Positions 5,946 through 14,184 of a stretch of DNA of 37,797 bases are shown here, in pieces; position 1 is the stretch's first letter; the number at the start of each line of letters is the position of its first letter. Made by a program: the position numbers and the translations under genes. The DNA lies in IMG/VR virus record IMGVR_UViG_3300021338_000001, positions 1 through 37,797 of that record; one strand, given 5' to 3'. This stretch comes from a virus. A model generated the notes under the pieces. That model saw only the letters and a list, made by a program, of their open reading frames with translations, ran no database searches and was not told the origin of the DNA.

Positions 5946-7208
5946 ATGGTTGATGAAACTAGAAACGAGCTATTAGCAGATATATTGACAGCAACACAGA
6001 ATATTAGCGGCGCTTATGATGGTAGGGTTGTTGTAAAGCAAGCGTCAGACCTTGCAGGGACTCTAGATAGCACCAAAGAGTATTTTATTGATGGTGTCGT
6101 TGATATGGGGTCTCAGTCGATTGAAGTGCCAGCGAGTGGTCTGTACTTATCTGGCTATAACTTTGACACATCCAAACTAATATCTAGCGCAACAGGCTAT
6201 ACAATGTTCACCTCGCCCGTTGGTGGTAGCGGTAATGTGATTGGTAAGGATTACGCGATAGAGGTCACAGGAGCAACATCAAAAGTATATGACTTAACTA
6301 GCGCTACTGGTTTTGACGCTTTTGAGTTTAGCAGGATTAACTATAACAACTGCGAATCTCTTGGTGAAATAAACGGGTACAGACAAGGCTTTGAAAGTGG
6401 AACGGGTAGGTTTGGCGGAAAACCAGAACTGACACTATCTGGCACTTGGGTTGGCGGGTATTTTATCGACGCTTCAATAGTTAGAAGTCTTGCCGATGGC
6501 GCTTACTCACTATTCAAGGCAGGGGCTGGCTTTAGCATGGCCTCACGATTTAGAACTAACATGAATTTAGACTTACCAGCTAGCGCTTCATTCTTTGACT
6601 TTGCTCCCGCTAACTTTCCAAACCCATCAACAGTACAAGTGGATGGCGCGATAGTAACAAGACAGGGAAATCAAGATGCAACCGATACAAATTACACGCC
6701 AAACATAAGCGCAGGCAATATAGCCTGTTCATGGTCTAACAATATCGGGATGCCTAACACATTTGAAGGTGGTGCAATTGGTATTGCGGCAGAGGCTGCA
6801 ACAACAATTAATGCAGTTGGAACTTTTGAGGATGTTAATGCTGTGGCATGGAATGTTACCGACTTGCAGCACTTTGATAACCCAGCGGGAGGGCAGTTAA
6901 GGCATATAGGCATAAATCCAAGAGAGTACAAAGTTGTAGCTTCAATGTCTGCATCATCAACAGCAAACAACGTGCTAACCTTGAGGGTTTCGAAGTGGGA
7001 TAACTCAGCCTCGGTATTTGTGACTGTTTTAGATCAAGTTAGACCAGTTAATAATTTCACGGGCGCAAGGGATGTAGCTTTTTTCGATGTAAACATAAAT
7101 ACAACTCTAGACCAAAACGACTATATAAAGTTGCAAGTTACAAATAACACAGCAACTAACGGTGTTACTTTTGAAGCTGATGGATATTATCTAGTAGAGG
7201 AAAGATAA
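5946..7208 (+). CDS. Putative head fibre or decoration protein
   Basis: This 420-aa protein lies in the head module between capsid and neck genes, so a capsid-attached fibre or decoration protein is more likely than a tail fibre. Residues 1-20 form a short helix resembling the 36-aa neighbour. Residues about 30-200 are beta-rich with regularly spaced short strands and Gly turns, as in a beta-helix or beta-prism. The last 100 residues (EYKVVASMSASSTANN, TLRVSKWDNSA, LDQNDYIKLQVTNN) look like a compact jelly-roll of the C1q/TNF-like or BppU kind. No enzyme motif is seen. The domain reading is inferred from pattern, not from an alignment. Confidence 0.6.
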   Translation: MVDETRNELLADILTATQNISGAYDGRVVVKQASDLAGTLDSTKEYFIDGVVDMGSQSIEVPASGLYLSGYNFDTSKLISSATGYTMFTSPVGGSGNVIGKDYAIEVTGATSKVYDLTSATGFDAFEFSRINYNNCESLGEINGYRQGFESGTGRFGGKPELTLSGTWVGGYFIDASIVRSLADGAYSLFKAGAGFSMASRFRTNMNLDLPASASFFDFAPANFPNPSTVQVDGAIVTRQGNQDATDTNYTPNISAGNIACSWSNNIGMPNTFEGGAIGIAAEAATTINAVGTFEDVNAVAWNVTDLQHFDNPAGGQLRHIGINPREYKVVASMSASSTANNVLTLRVSKWDNSASVFVTVLDQVRPVNNFTGARDVAFFDVNINTTLDQNDYIKLQVTNNTATNGVTFEADGYYLVEER

Positions 7209-7212
7209 CAAT

Positions 7213-7235
7213 AAAGCCCCATTAATCGGGGCTTT
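7213..7235. terminator. Bidirectional terminator
   Basis: AAAGCCCC and GGGGCTTT form an 8-bp stem with a 7-base loop. It serves the fibre gene on + and the membrane protein gene on minus, whose stop codon lies in the loop. Confidence 0.8.
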
Positions 7236-7425
7236 CTTCATTCGCTTGATGGTCTATTTGGCTATCAATAACAGCGACGCCGCACAGGAATATAACTGTA
7301 ATCGCCATCAATGCAGTTAACAGCGGAAACGTACCGTGAAACTCTAAAAGCTCAAACGCTTCACTAATCATCCAAAGACAAGAAGCAGTTAATGCTAAAG
7401 ACTGTAAAAATATTTTAATTTTCAT
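7222..7425 (-). CDS. Small two-TM membrane protein, 67 aa
   Basis: The start chosen is ATG 7425 (MKIKIFLQSL) because GGAGAT lies six bases before it; an ATG twelve bases upstream contains that ribosome site. Two hydrophobic segments are visible, about residues 5-22 and 34-54, joined by a short loop with EAFELLEFHG. The tail is acidic (DSQIDHQANEESPD). No family is recognised. It is a single antisense gene inside the late region, flanked by a shared terminator and a divergent control region. That is typical of a moron, perhaps acting at the host membrane (inference). Confidence 0.65.
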   Translation of the reverse strand: MKIKIFLQSLALTASCLWMISEAFELLEFHGTFPLLTALMAITVIFLCGVAVIDSQIDHQANEESPD

Positions 7426-7480
7426 AACTATCTCCATTTGTTTAACTAACTCGAATATAGCTCATAATCATTTGAATGTT

Positions 7481-7508
7481 TAATAACCTTTAGCTATAAG
7501 CTATAATC
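7481..7508 (+). promoter_or_regulatory. GTTATA-type motif with TATAAT, copy 3
   Basis: The site reads TAATAACCTTTAGCTATAAG followed by CTATAATC. The TAAGCTATAAT (7497-7507) matches 33289-33299 and 34342-34352. No good -35 is visible. It lies between a divergent minus gene and the neck genes, a likely late promoter. Confidence 0.5.
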
Positions 7509-7539
7509 AAAAGCAATAAAAACATTATAGGTTTAAATA

Positions 7540-8013
7540 ATGGCTGTCACAGTTGGTATAGATTCTTACTTAACACTTGCGGAGTTTAAAGCGCAAGCTG
7601 ATGCTTTGGCGCGTGATTATTCAAGTTATACAGATGCGCAGATTGAAGCGGCATTAATTGAGAGTTCACTTTTTTATATTGATCCAACTTACACCTTTAG
7701 AGGTAGCAAGGTCGATGAGTCTCAAGCAATGGACTTGCCGACTACATTGGTATCTATTGCGGATATCTCAAAAGGTGCGTTTCAGGCTGCATGGCAAGCT
7801 TTGACTGGCTATCTATTTGTTGATCAAGCAGTGAACGCTAACGGCAAGGTAATCAAAGAGCGCAAAAAGCTAGCAACGCTAGAAAAGGAAACCGAATATA
7901 AAGATGGTTCAATTCCTACGGTTACTTATGACACAAGCAGAATCACAGCTTTATTGAGACCGTACTTAGTAAATCAATCAGGTGCGTTTATGGTCGCTAA
8001 AGGTTATAGCTAA
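7540..8013 (+). CDS. Head-tail adaptor, DnaT-like/HK97 gp6-type
   Basis: The 157-aa protein is the first of four closely overlapping neck genes. The sequence shows an N-terminal LTLAEFKAQADALARDY, a helical DAQIEAALIESSLFYID, and a C-terminal TSRITALLRPYLV. This is the pattern of phage proteins annotated as 'DnaT-like ssDNA-binding', now understood as head-tail connectors. Position after capsid and fibre and before head-closure and tail-terminator-like genes supports the connector role. It overlaps the next gene by one base (TAATG). Confidence 0.75.
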   Translation: MAVTVGIDSYLTLAEFKAQADALARDYSSYTDAQIEAALIESSLFYIDPTYTFRGSKVDESQAMDLPTTLVSIADISKGAFQAAWQALTGYLFVDQAVNANGKVIKERKKLATLEKETEYKDGSIPTVTYDTSRITALLRPYLVNQSGAFMVAKGYS

Positions 8014-8366
8014 TGGCTACGTTTAAAAGTGAATTTCAATCTTTAGCTGTTGAGCTTTTTAATGAGTTCGCTGACTTTCAAGTGGACTTCACGATTAAAA
8101 AAGACATCGGTTACGATCCAATTACCGACACCGAAACAAAGTTTAGCGAAACGGTTGGCGCTATACCTATCGACATTAAAACCGCTGAAAATATTTTCGG
8201 TGAAGTTACAGCGAGCGATATTTATTTAGTTATCCTTGATTCTTCACCTGTACCTGATGACTTTGACGCAAGTTATTATTGCAACTATGACGGCGCAGAC
8301 AGGGAAATAGTGCAAGTAATGAGCGATGCGGCTGATGCTGCTTATTTTGTGCGAGTGGTTATTTAA
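8013..8366 (+). CDS. Head closure / head-tail joining protein
   Basis: This 117-aa, acidic, beta-rich protein lies between the adaptor and the gp10-like gene. That is the slot for the SPP1 gp16/HK97 gp7-type stopper that closes the head after packaging. Its strands (DFQVDFTIKKDIGYD, AIPIDIKTAENIFGE, DIYLVILDSSPV, YFVRVVI) fit a small beta-barrel. The assignment relies mainly on order and size. Overlaps of one base at both ends imply translational coupling. Confidence 0.65.
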   Translation: MATFKSEFQSLAVELFNEFADFQVDFTIKKDIGYDPITDTETKFSETVGAIPIDIKTAENIFGEVTASDIYLVILDSSPVPDDFDASYYCNYDGADREIVQVMSDAADAAYFVRVVI

Positions 8367-8746
8367 TGGCTGGGCGCAACGAGTCAAGCGCTGATGTATC
8401 GGACTTTTTAGCCGATGCAGTTAACAAAGAGACTCGCGAGACTGCTTTATATATTGAGCAAGAGCTTGTTAGAAAAGCGGCAGTTGATAAAGGTATGTTG
8501 AGAGCCAATTTTATTGCTAGCGTTGGCGCTCCTGACAGCTCGGAGGTAGATGGTGAGGACTTAACAGGTAGCTCGACAATAAATGCAGCATTCAGCGTTA
8601 TAGCAACAGCAAAACCGATTAAGTACCCAACTATCTATGTGCAAAATAATTTACCTTATGCTTATAGAATCATGGAAACTGGTTACTCTAAACAAACGCC
8701 ACCAAAGGCGCTAAGCTTAACAATACAAGCGGCGGTTAATAAATGA
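8366..8746 (+). CDS. Neck / tail completion protein, HK97 gp10-like
   Basis: The 126-aa protein has the features of HK97 gp10-like neck proteins: an N-terminal helix with VNKETRETALYIEQELVRKAAVDKGMLRANF, then a beta segment, and an NLPYAYRIMETGYSKQTPPKAL block near the C-terminus, where the family keeps a conserved 'YA..xE.G' motif. These proteins connect the head-tail interface. It overlaps the next gene by four bases. Confidence 0.75.
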   Translation: MAGRNESSADVSDFLADAVNKETRETALYIEQELVRKAAVDKGMLRANFIASVGAPDSSEVDGEDLTGSSTINAAFSVIATAKPIKYPTIYVQNNLPYAYRIMETGYSKQTPPKALSLTIQAAVNK

Positions 8747-9162
8747 GTTATTTAAATAATCTAACAAGAGCTTTCCAGCTTAGATTGGTGCAGAATCTAC
8801 CAACTGGTTACACTGCTTCTGATACTGTAAATTTAGATAGAGGCCCAGAAGCAACAAAGACCGAAAGGCATTTAGTGCAGTCAACCTCTTTGGGTTTAAG
8901 GCAGCAAACAGCGCCAGACGTTAAACGGTGTATTAGGCAATACTTTATCCACACAATATCAGTCAACGTACCAAATTCAAATAGGGCACAAAGAGCTGAT
9001 ATAATGACAACTGTATCAGAGATTCAGGCGCTTTTTGAAAAGCTTGAGTTTGACGAATACAAAACGCAGACAGCGACTATTGACGTTGTTGGTAAATTAA
9101 CAGATTCAAAATTTTACAGGGTTGACGTTAGTGTCAACGGCTACTTTGAGGAAATATTATAA
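8743..9162 (+). CDS. Tail terminator protein
   Basis: The 139-aa protein lies between the gp10-like protein and the tube protein, the usual site for the tail terminator that caps the tube and sets its length with the tape measure. The first half is polar and the second half alternates helix and strand (FIHTISVNVPNSNRAQR, TVSEIQALFEKLEFDEY, YRVDVSVNGYF), fitting the gpU-like fold. Start ATG 8743 overlaps the previous stop (ATGA), and the stop overlaps the tube gene start. Confidence 0.72.
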   Translation: MSYLNNLTRAFQLRLVQNLPTGYTASDTVNLDRGPEATKTERHLVQSTSLGLRQQTAPDVKRCIRQYFIHTISVNVPNSNRAQRADIMTTVSEIQALFEKLEFDEYKTQTATIDVVGKLTDSKFYRVDVSVNGYFEEIL

Positions 9163-10334
9163 TGGCTACTACAGTAACAGATAGAGAGTTGGTCGGCGAA
9201 GATATTAGCGTCTACTTATCAGCTCAAACAGTTAAAGGCACAGTTGATGCTAATCCCGAGTTTTTTAAAGTTAAACGAGTTGGTGGCGCACCCAAGCAAT
9301 CAATCAGCTCAACAACTTCAAATACACTCAGCAATTCACAAAACGGCAAACAGAATATTCAAACCAACTCTGAGCAGGCGGCAGAGTTATCTACGGAAGT
9401 GTTTCAGCAAACAAAGGATTTACTTGTTGCTGCAATTCATTCTGAGCTTGATGATAATTCTTACACCGGTACTGATGTTGAAATCACCGCTACTGGTGTG
9501 ACATACCCAGGTGCAGACGCTTTACTTTCAATTGGTGACTTTGCATTTATCAGTGGCGCAACTGATGACGAAAACAATATCACTTACTACGTTTCTAATG
9601 TTGTCGGTGATGCCGTTACATTAAACCCGGCGCCAGCAGCAACTGAGGCAGTTGGCGCGAGCATTACAGTTGCAAGCAAGAAGTACGCAAACGGTTTAAG
9701 CCCGACTTACTTCCTAGGGCAGCGTAGACAGTTAGATAAATCTGCTGCCGGTGAAACTACATACTTTAACTTTGTTGACGGTTTAATCGACTCGTTAACG
9801 CTTGAAGTGCCTGAGTCTGACTTAATGACCGCTACGACTAATATTTTGTGGGAAACTGCAAGTGATAGCCGACTAGCAATCACTGGTCAAACCGATGCGG
9901 CTGACGATACAAGCGAAGCGGCAGGCGTGGAGAATCAATTTAAAAAGTTTTGGCTTGGTGGCGCTCCTGCTGAATGTTCACTTAAATCTGCAAGCTTAGA
10001 AATCGCTAACGGCTATCAATCAAGTGCCGCTGCTGGTTGTAAGCGTAATAGTTTAGGTGGTCGTCAATTTGCAGTTACAGGCTCATTTGTGGCTAAAAAC
10101 TTCATTTCTGATTCTACTTATTGGGAAGAGTTATATCTTGCAGGCTCGCGCGTTAACTTAGCATTCGAGATTGTTTGGGCCGATGGTAAATCTATGGTTG
10201 TTCAAGTTGAGCGAGCCTATTTATCTGAGCATGAGCAATCTATGGAAACAGGATTCTCTAACTCAACACTAAACATTAGCGCAGAAGAAAACACGACAAC
10301 AGGCACAACAATTCGAGTTTTCTCAAGCTTCTAA
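9162..10334 (+). CDS. Major tail tube protein
   Basis: The 390-aa protein is the tube protein by position (after the tail terminator, before chaperones) and by sequence. It has an N-terminal strand with GEDISVYLS, VDANPEFFKVKRVGG, a long polar TTSNTLSNSQNG loop, and a C-terminal QSMETGFSNSTLNISAEE tail, as in the Phage_tube_2 family. A central segment (about residues 90-150, VEITATGVTYPGADALLSIG) looks like an inserted immunoglobulin-like domain, which explains the length. A terminator follows, as expected for a protein needed in high amounts. Confidence 0.85.
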   Translation: MATTVTDRELVGEDISVYLSAQTVKGTVDANPEFFKVKRVGGAPKQSISSTTSNTLSNSQNGKQNIQTNSEQAAELSTEVFQQTKDLLVAAIHSELDDNSYTGTDVEITATGVTYPGADALLSIGDFAFISGATDDENNITYYVSNVVGDAVTLNPAPAATEAVGASITVASKKYANGLSPTYFLGQRRQLDKSAAGETTYFNFVDGLIDSLTLEVPESDLMTATTNILWETASDSRLAITGQTDAADDTSEAAGVENQFKKFWLGGAPAECSLKSASLEIANGYQSSAAAGCKRNSLGGRQFAVTGSFVAKNFISDSTYWEELYLAGSRVNLAFEIVWADGKSMVVQVERAYLSEHEQSMETGFSNSTLNISAEENTTTGTTIRVFSSF

Positions 10335-10340
10335 AATATA

Positions 10341-10366
10341 AAGCCCCTTAATTGGGGCTGTTTTTT
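10341..10366. terminator. Terminator after tube gene, shared with minus gene
   Basis: AAGCCCC pairs with GGGGCT around TTAATT, then G and six T. The minus-strand gene's stop codon (10348-10350) lies in the hairpin, so the element serves both directions. Confidence 0.82.
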
Positions 10367-10542
10367 GGGTAAGCTCTCACAATCTGATTTATCATTTTGC
10401 AATTGCAATCACCCATCTTTGCGTTGAACACCCCATCATCAGTAATCACGGTTAGCAGAATGTGTGTTAGCTTATAATCCGCAGCAACGCCTACACCATC
10501 CAAGTAATCCATTGCTTGTTGTGCTATTTGCTCAAGATTCAT
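10348..10542 (-). CDS. Small hypothetical protein, 64 aa
   Basis: The start is ATG 10542 (MNLEQIAQQAMDYLDG), preceded by a strong GAGGAG; the longer frame upstream is inside the neighbour. The 64-aa protein is soluble, with an N-terminal helix, a beta stretch (LTHILLTVITDDGVFN), and two cysteines in a MGDCNCKMI segment. No family is recognised. It is the last gene of a three-gene antisense cassette placed between tube and chaperone genes. Confidence 0.62.
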   Translation of the reverse strand: MNLEQIAQQAMDYLDGVGVAADYKLTHILLTVITDDGVFNAKMGDCNCKMINQIVRAYPKNSPN

Positions 10543-10759
10543 TTTCTTTCTCCTCAATCTTTCTAGCCCATAAAACAAAACCAGCTAAAACCCCGCAAAG
10601 CAACGGCATGAAAACATAGATACCCAAAATGCCAGTAATAAATGATCTACATAAATCACCCTCACTATCAAAAGCCATAAACACAAAAGTGATAACTGCT
10701 GAAACATACAAAAAAATTAACGGGAAAAATTTAATCAATGTTGATTTTTTAACATTCAC
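10532..10759 (-). CDS. Membrane protein, 2 TM, 75 aa
   Basis: GTG 10759 is the likely start, with AAGG about seven bases before it; TTG at 10765 is possible but too close to that site. Two hydrophobic segments are visible (FFPLIFLYVSAVITFVFMAF and a longer one from ITGILGIYVFMPLLCG onwards), with a charged tail ARKIEEKENES that should face the cytoplasm. No family is recognised. It overlaps both neighbours, so the three genes form one operon. Confidence 0.6.
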   Translation of the reverse strand: MNVKKSTLIKFFPLIFLYVSAVITFVFMAFDSEGDLCRSFITGILGIYVFMPLLCGVLAGFVLWARKIEEKENES

Positions 10760-10928
10760 ACTCAAACACCTTCAAACCGTTAAAACCCAAATACAAGCCA
10801 CCACAAACCACACTATTAACCATCATCGCGGGCCAAAACATAAAACCCAAAACGGCATTATTGTATAGATAATGATTAGCCAAGCTTGCGCCTATAACCC
10901 ATAAGCAAGATAAAATAAATCCGATCAT
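10749..10928 (-). CDS. Membrane protein, 2 TM, 59 aa
   Basis: The start is ATG 10928 with GGAG seven bases upstream; a GTG two codons earlier is too near the ribosome site. Two hydrophobic segments (MIGFILSCLWVIGASLANHY and a second from about residue 27, AVLGFMFWPAMMVNSVVCGG) are joined by a short loop. The end, FECEC, has two cysteines. No family is recognised. As the first gene of an antisense cassette in the late region, it resembles a moron that might alter the host membrane or exclude other phages (inference only). Confidence 0.62.
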   Translation of the reverse strand: MIGFILSCLWVIGASLANHYLYNNAVLGFMFWPAMMVNSVVCGGLYLGFNGLKVFECEC

Positions 10929-10983
10929 TTGCACTCTCCATTTGAAAACACCTTAAACATATCACCTGACACCAACAAATCTA

Positions 10984-11010
10984 AATAACATTTAGCTATA
11001 AGCATATAAC
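10984..11010 (+). promoter_or_regulatory. GTTATA-type intergenic motif, copy 4
   Basis: The site reads AATAACATTTAGCTATAAGC followed by ATATAAC, between the antisense cassette and the chaperone gene. The 16-base core GCTATAAGCATATAAC is a near-palindrome. Confidence 0.5.
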
Positions 11011-11058
11011 TTTTTATTTTGCTAGAATGTAAGCATTGATATTAATAAGAGTAGAAAT

Positions 11059-11520
11059 ATGTTTTTTCGTAAACGTAAGCAAGAATTAAACGAGCAAGTA
11101 AGTGCATCAATATCATGCTTTAAAGAGTGCGCTAATAAATTAAAAAATGGCGCCCCGATTTATCCATTCCCTGATAACGCAGATTTATTTTTCAATGTGT
11201 TGCGAGTCGGCACACATCAACAGCAAATTCAAATGGAAGAAGTACGCAAAGCGGTTTACGGATTTAATCCACCTCGACACGTTGACCACAACTTATTATT
11301 TGCTCATTGGTTGGGTAACTATGGCGTAACAGGCTGGGGATATTTAGAAGATGAAAGCGGGAAAGAATTAAAGTTCACTCGTGAAACTTGCCGCAAAATA
11401 TTCCTTGATGAGTCACATAGAAACTTTTTAGTGCCGACTTTAATCAACGGTGCAAGCGATGCTTACGCGTATTTAGCAGATGAAGCAGTAGAGGCTATAG
11501 AAGAGCTAAAAAAGCGCTAG
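11059..11520 (+). CDS. Tail assembly chaperone, short form (gpG-like)
   Basis: The 153-aa protein precedes the tape measure gene with one overlapping downstream frame, the arrangement of lambda G/T. Such chaperones bind the tape measure and recruit tube subunits; they are not in the virion. The sequence is mostly helical, ending DEAVEAIEELKKR. Its last codons contain a slippery heptamer, A AAA AAG (11508-11514), just before the TAG. A fraction of ribosomes would shift -1 and make a longer form. The ribosome site is weak (AGAG). A GTTATA motif lies about 50 bases upstream. Confidence 0.82.
   Translation: MFFRKRKQELNEQVSASISCFKECANKLKNGAPIYPFPDNADLFFNVLRVGTHQQQIQMEEVRKAVYGFNPPRHVDHNLLFAHWLGNYGVTGWGYLEDESGKELKFTRETCRKIFLDESHRNFLVPTLINGASDAYAYLADEAVEAIEELKKR
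11508..11514 (+). promoter_or_regulatory. Programmed -1 frameshift site A AAA AAG
   Basis: The heptamer AAAAAAG sits in phase (CTA AAA AAG CGC TAG), the same slippery sequence as E. coli dnaX. The -1 frame is open from here to 11879, while the zero frame stops at 11518-11520. A small palindrome CGCTAGCG follows. Predicted product: 152 + 121 = 273 aa. Confidence 0.82.
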
Positions 11521-11879
11521 CGTGGGATTCAAGCGGCAATCAAGCGACTTTAGACACTTTGATGCGAACACCTATTAAACATTTATCGCCGCACTTAAAG
11601 AAAATGCTTGAGCAACTGCAAAAGCAAAAGCCGAATCTCACAGAAAAGATGCAGGAATTACTAGGCGCTTTTTATAGATTAGACAGAGAGCGCGAGCGGG
11701 TGGGCCAAATGGCAAGCCCGCAACACATAAAGCAGAGTCAAATAATTGACTACATAAAAAATAATGGCTCTCATGGGTTCGAACATGATTACTTTGAAAA
11801 GATTATCTTTGAAATTGACGAAGCGCATTTAAAAGCGTTTTACGAAAAGCAGAAACAGGAGGCCAAAAAACATGGCTGA
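11514..11879 (+). CDS. Tail assembly chaperone, frameshift extension (gpT-like)
   Basis: This frame is reached by -1 slippage from the upstream gene and continues ALAWDSSGNQATLDTLMRTP to the stop at 11877-11879. It adds 121 residues, helical and charged, giving a GT-type chaperone of about 273 aa. An internal ATG at 11562 lacks a clear ribosome site, so independent translation is unlikely. The frame has no stop from the slippery site on, which is the main support. In lambda the T domain contacts the tube protein while G binds the tape measure. The stop overlaps the tape measure start at 11872. Confidence 0.75.
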   Translation, partial: ALAWDSSGNQATLDTLMRTPIKHLSPHLKKMLEQLQKQKPNLTEKMQELLGAFYRLDRERERVGQMASPQHIKQSQIIDYIKNNGSHGFEHDYFEKIIFEIDEAHLKAFYEKQKQEAKKHG

Positions 11880-14184
11880 TGAAAGAATTATCCGAATACG
11901 CTTAGACGGTAGCGGTGCAAGGGCGGAAGCTGGAAAGACTAATAAGGCTGTTCAGTCCGTTGGCGCAAGTGCTGACAGGGCTGGCGGCTCACTAAATAAA
12001 CTGTCAAGCGTTGCAAGTGCCGTTATTACGGCTTTAGCCACTAATCAGGTGTTAGCTTATGCGGATTCATGGACGACTGTTAATAACAGGCTAAGACAGG
12101 CAACTAAAACCGCTGATGAGTTTAATATTGCTCAGAGAGGTGTGATTGAAATTGCTCAACGTGCTTCTGTTGGCATTGAAGGTGTTGCAACTGCATACTC
12201 TAGACTCGCTCAAGCTACAAGCGAGCTTGATTTATCTCAAGAGCGATTACTTGATTTAACCAACAAGCTAACACTGGCACTAAAGGCTGGCGGCGCAACT
12301 GCTGATGAAACAAGCTCGGTAATGATTCAGCTTGCGCAAGGTTTAGGCTCAGGCGCTTTGCAGGGCGATGAATTAAGATCAATCCTAGAGGCTTCAATAC
12401 CAATTACAAAAGCTTTAGCTAAAGAGTTCAATGTAACAACTGGCGAGCTTAAAACGCTAGGCTCTGAGGGTAAAATAACCGCTGACAGGGTTGTAAACGC
12501 AATTGAAAATATGGATGAATCAGCGCTTACTTTTACAAAAACATTCTCTGACGGATTAACTAACGTCAGCAACGCTTTAACTGTTTATGTCGGTGAAATT
12601 GACGAATCAGTGGGTGCAACTAAGTTTCTTGGCGAGTCACTTCAAACGATTGCGCAAAATGTTGACTTAATAACCGACGCGGTAATCGCTTTGGGTGTTT
12701 TATTTGGCGCTAGACTTGCGGGCGCTATAGCTTCATCAACGGCCGCAATAATTGCTTACGCTAGAGGTGCGCTAACAGCAACAGTTCAGACAAACGCGCT
12801 AGGGCAAGTAGTGGCTAGAAGCACAGCTTTGATGAATGCTCAAGCTCTAGCGGCTCGCGGCACTTCTGCTGCATTTGCTTTAATTGGCGGGCCTGCTGGT
12901 GCTGCGTTCTTGGCTGCTGCTGCAATAGTTTACTTTATATCGCAAGCTGAAAGCGCAGAGGAAAGAAGTAAAAGGCTCGCGCAGGAGGTTGAAAACCTTA
13001 AAACTAAATATTTAGATCTAAACGAAGCGCAAAGGCGCATTGAGATTGCCAAGCTAAACAATCAATTTAAAGAGCTTCAAGCTGAACTGGTGGCGGCAAA
13101 TAAAAGGCTTAATCAATTTAAGGGGTTCGCGGAAAGTCCAGTTAAACGCGAGGGTGTTAGACAATACACAGCGGAAGTTGAGCGATTAAATATCGAGCTT
13201 GATAAAGTCTCACAAAAGCAGCAAGCGGCATTTGGTGCTGGAATAGATAAAATAAACTTCACTGATGCGACAAACCAAAGCGAAGCAGCGACCGCCAGTG
13301 GTGGCTCAACACCGCAACAGAATAGCAACTTAACCGAACAGTTAACAAGAGAAAACCAGTTAATACAAAACTCATTACTGGCTAGGCAAGGTATTTACCA
13401 AAAGTACTACCAGGACGCTAACGACCTGCAAAAGTCTGATTTTGAACGCGCACAAGCTCAATTGCTAATGGATATAGAATTGCAAAAGCAAACCGAACAA
13501 GAGGCTTTTGTGCAGCGCTTGCAAGCAATATCAGATAGGCAGCTATCTATTGCTGAAAACAAATCACTGACCGATCAACAAAAAATCGAAGCTGACGCGC
13601 TACTAAGAGAGCAGGCAGTTTTGGCGGCGCAAGAGTTTGAAAATACCTTGACGCAAATAACAGAAGAGGGTAACGCAAGAAGGCAGCAATTAGATCAAGC
13701 AACCTTAAGCGCTCGCATAACAGCATACTCAGGCTTTGCTAATTCAGCGCTATCATTAATTAGCGCCTTTGGTAGCCAGTCAGAAAAGACACAAAAGAAA
13801 TTTGCTATAGCAGAGTCTATAATCAATATAACTGCCGGTGTGGCTAAAGCCTTAAACAACCCATACCCAGCTAACTTAGGATTCGCGGCGCAGGTAGCGG
13901 CCCAAGGTGCTGCACTGGTTAGCACCATAAAAGGCACAAGCTCAGGCAGCACAACAACGCCAAGCATTAGCGCGCCATCAACAAGCGCAGCATTCTCTAG
14001 AAGCTCAGCACAGGCGAGCGAAAGCCAATCACAAAGAAGGGTTATTGACTTGCGAGGCTTTGAAAGTGGTGGCTATTTAACTAAGCAACAGTTAACAGAA
14101 TTACTGCAAAACGATGATGATGTTATACTAGCTAGTAACAGCGGGCAGACTCAAGCGCAACGCACAGGATTAATAAATGGCTGA
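11872..14184 (+). CDS. Tape measure protein
   Basis: At 770 aa this is the tape measure, whose length sets tail length; at the usual 1.5 angstrom per residue it predicts about 115 nm. Residues about 65-255 match the conserved tape-measure N-terminal domain: WTTVNNRLRQAT, VATAYSRLAQATSEL, GLGSGALQGDELRSILEA, GKITADRVVNAI. Hydrophobic Ala-rich segments follow (about 275-360), then a long coiled-coil region (about 365-640), another Ala-rich hydrophobic stretch, and a Ser/Thr-rich tail (SGSTTTPSISAPSTS). It overlaps the chaperone stop and the next gene by eight bases each. Confidence 0.92.
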   Translation: MADERIIRIRLDGSGARAEAGKTNKAVQSVGASADRAGGSLNKLSSVASAVITALATNQVLAYADSWTTVNNRLRQATKTADEFNIAQRGVIEIAQRASVGIEGVATAYSRLAQATSELDLSQERLLDLTNKLTLALKAGGATADETSSVMIQLAQGLGSGALQGDELRSILEASIPITKALAKEFNVTTGELKTLGSEGKITADRVVNAIENMDESALTFTKTFSDGLTNVSNALTVYVGEIDESVGATKFLGESLQTIAQNVDLITDAVIALGVLFGARLAGAIASSTAAIIAYARGALTATVQTNALGQVVARSTALMNAQALAARGTSAAFALIGGPAGAAFLAAAAIVYFISQAESAEERSKRLAQEVENLKTKYLDLNEAQRRIEIAKLNNQFKELQAELVAANKRLNQFKGFAESPVKREGVRQYTAEVERLNIELDKVSQKQQAAFGAGIDKINFTDATNQSEAATASGGSTPQQNSNLTEQLTRENQLIQNSLLARQGIYQKYYQDANDLQKSDFERAQAQLLMDIELQKQTEQEAFVQRLQAISDRQLSIAENKSLTDQQKIEADALLREQAVLAAQEFENTLTQITEEGNARRQQLDQATLSARITAYSGFANSALSLISAFGSQSEKTQKKFAIAESIINITAGVAKALNNPYPANLGFAAQVAAQGAALVSTIKGTSSGSTTTPSISAPSTSAAFSRSSAQASESQSQRRVIDLRGFESGGYLTKQQLTELLQNDDDVILASNSGQTQAQRTGLING

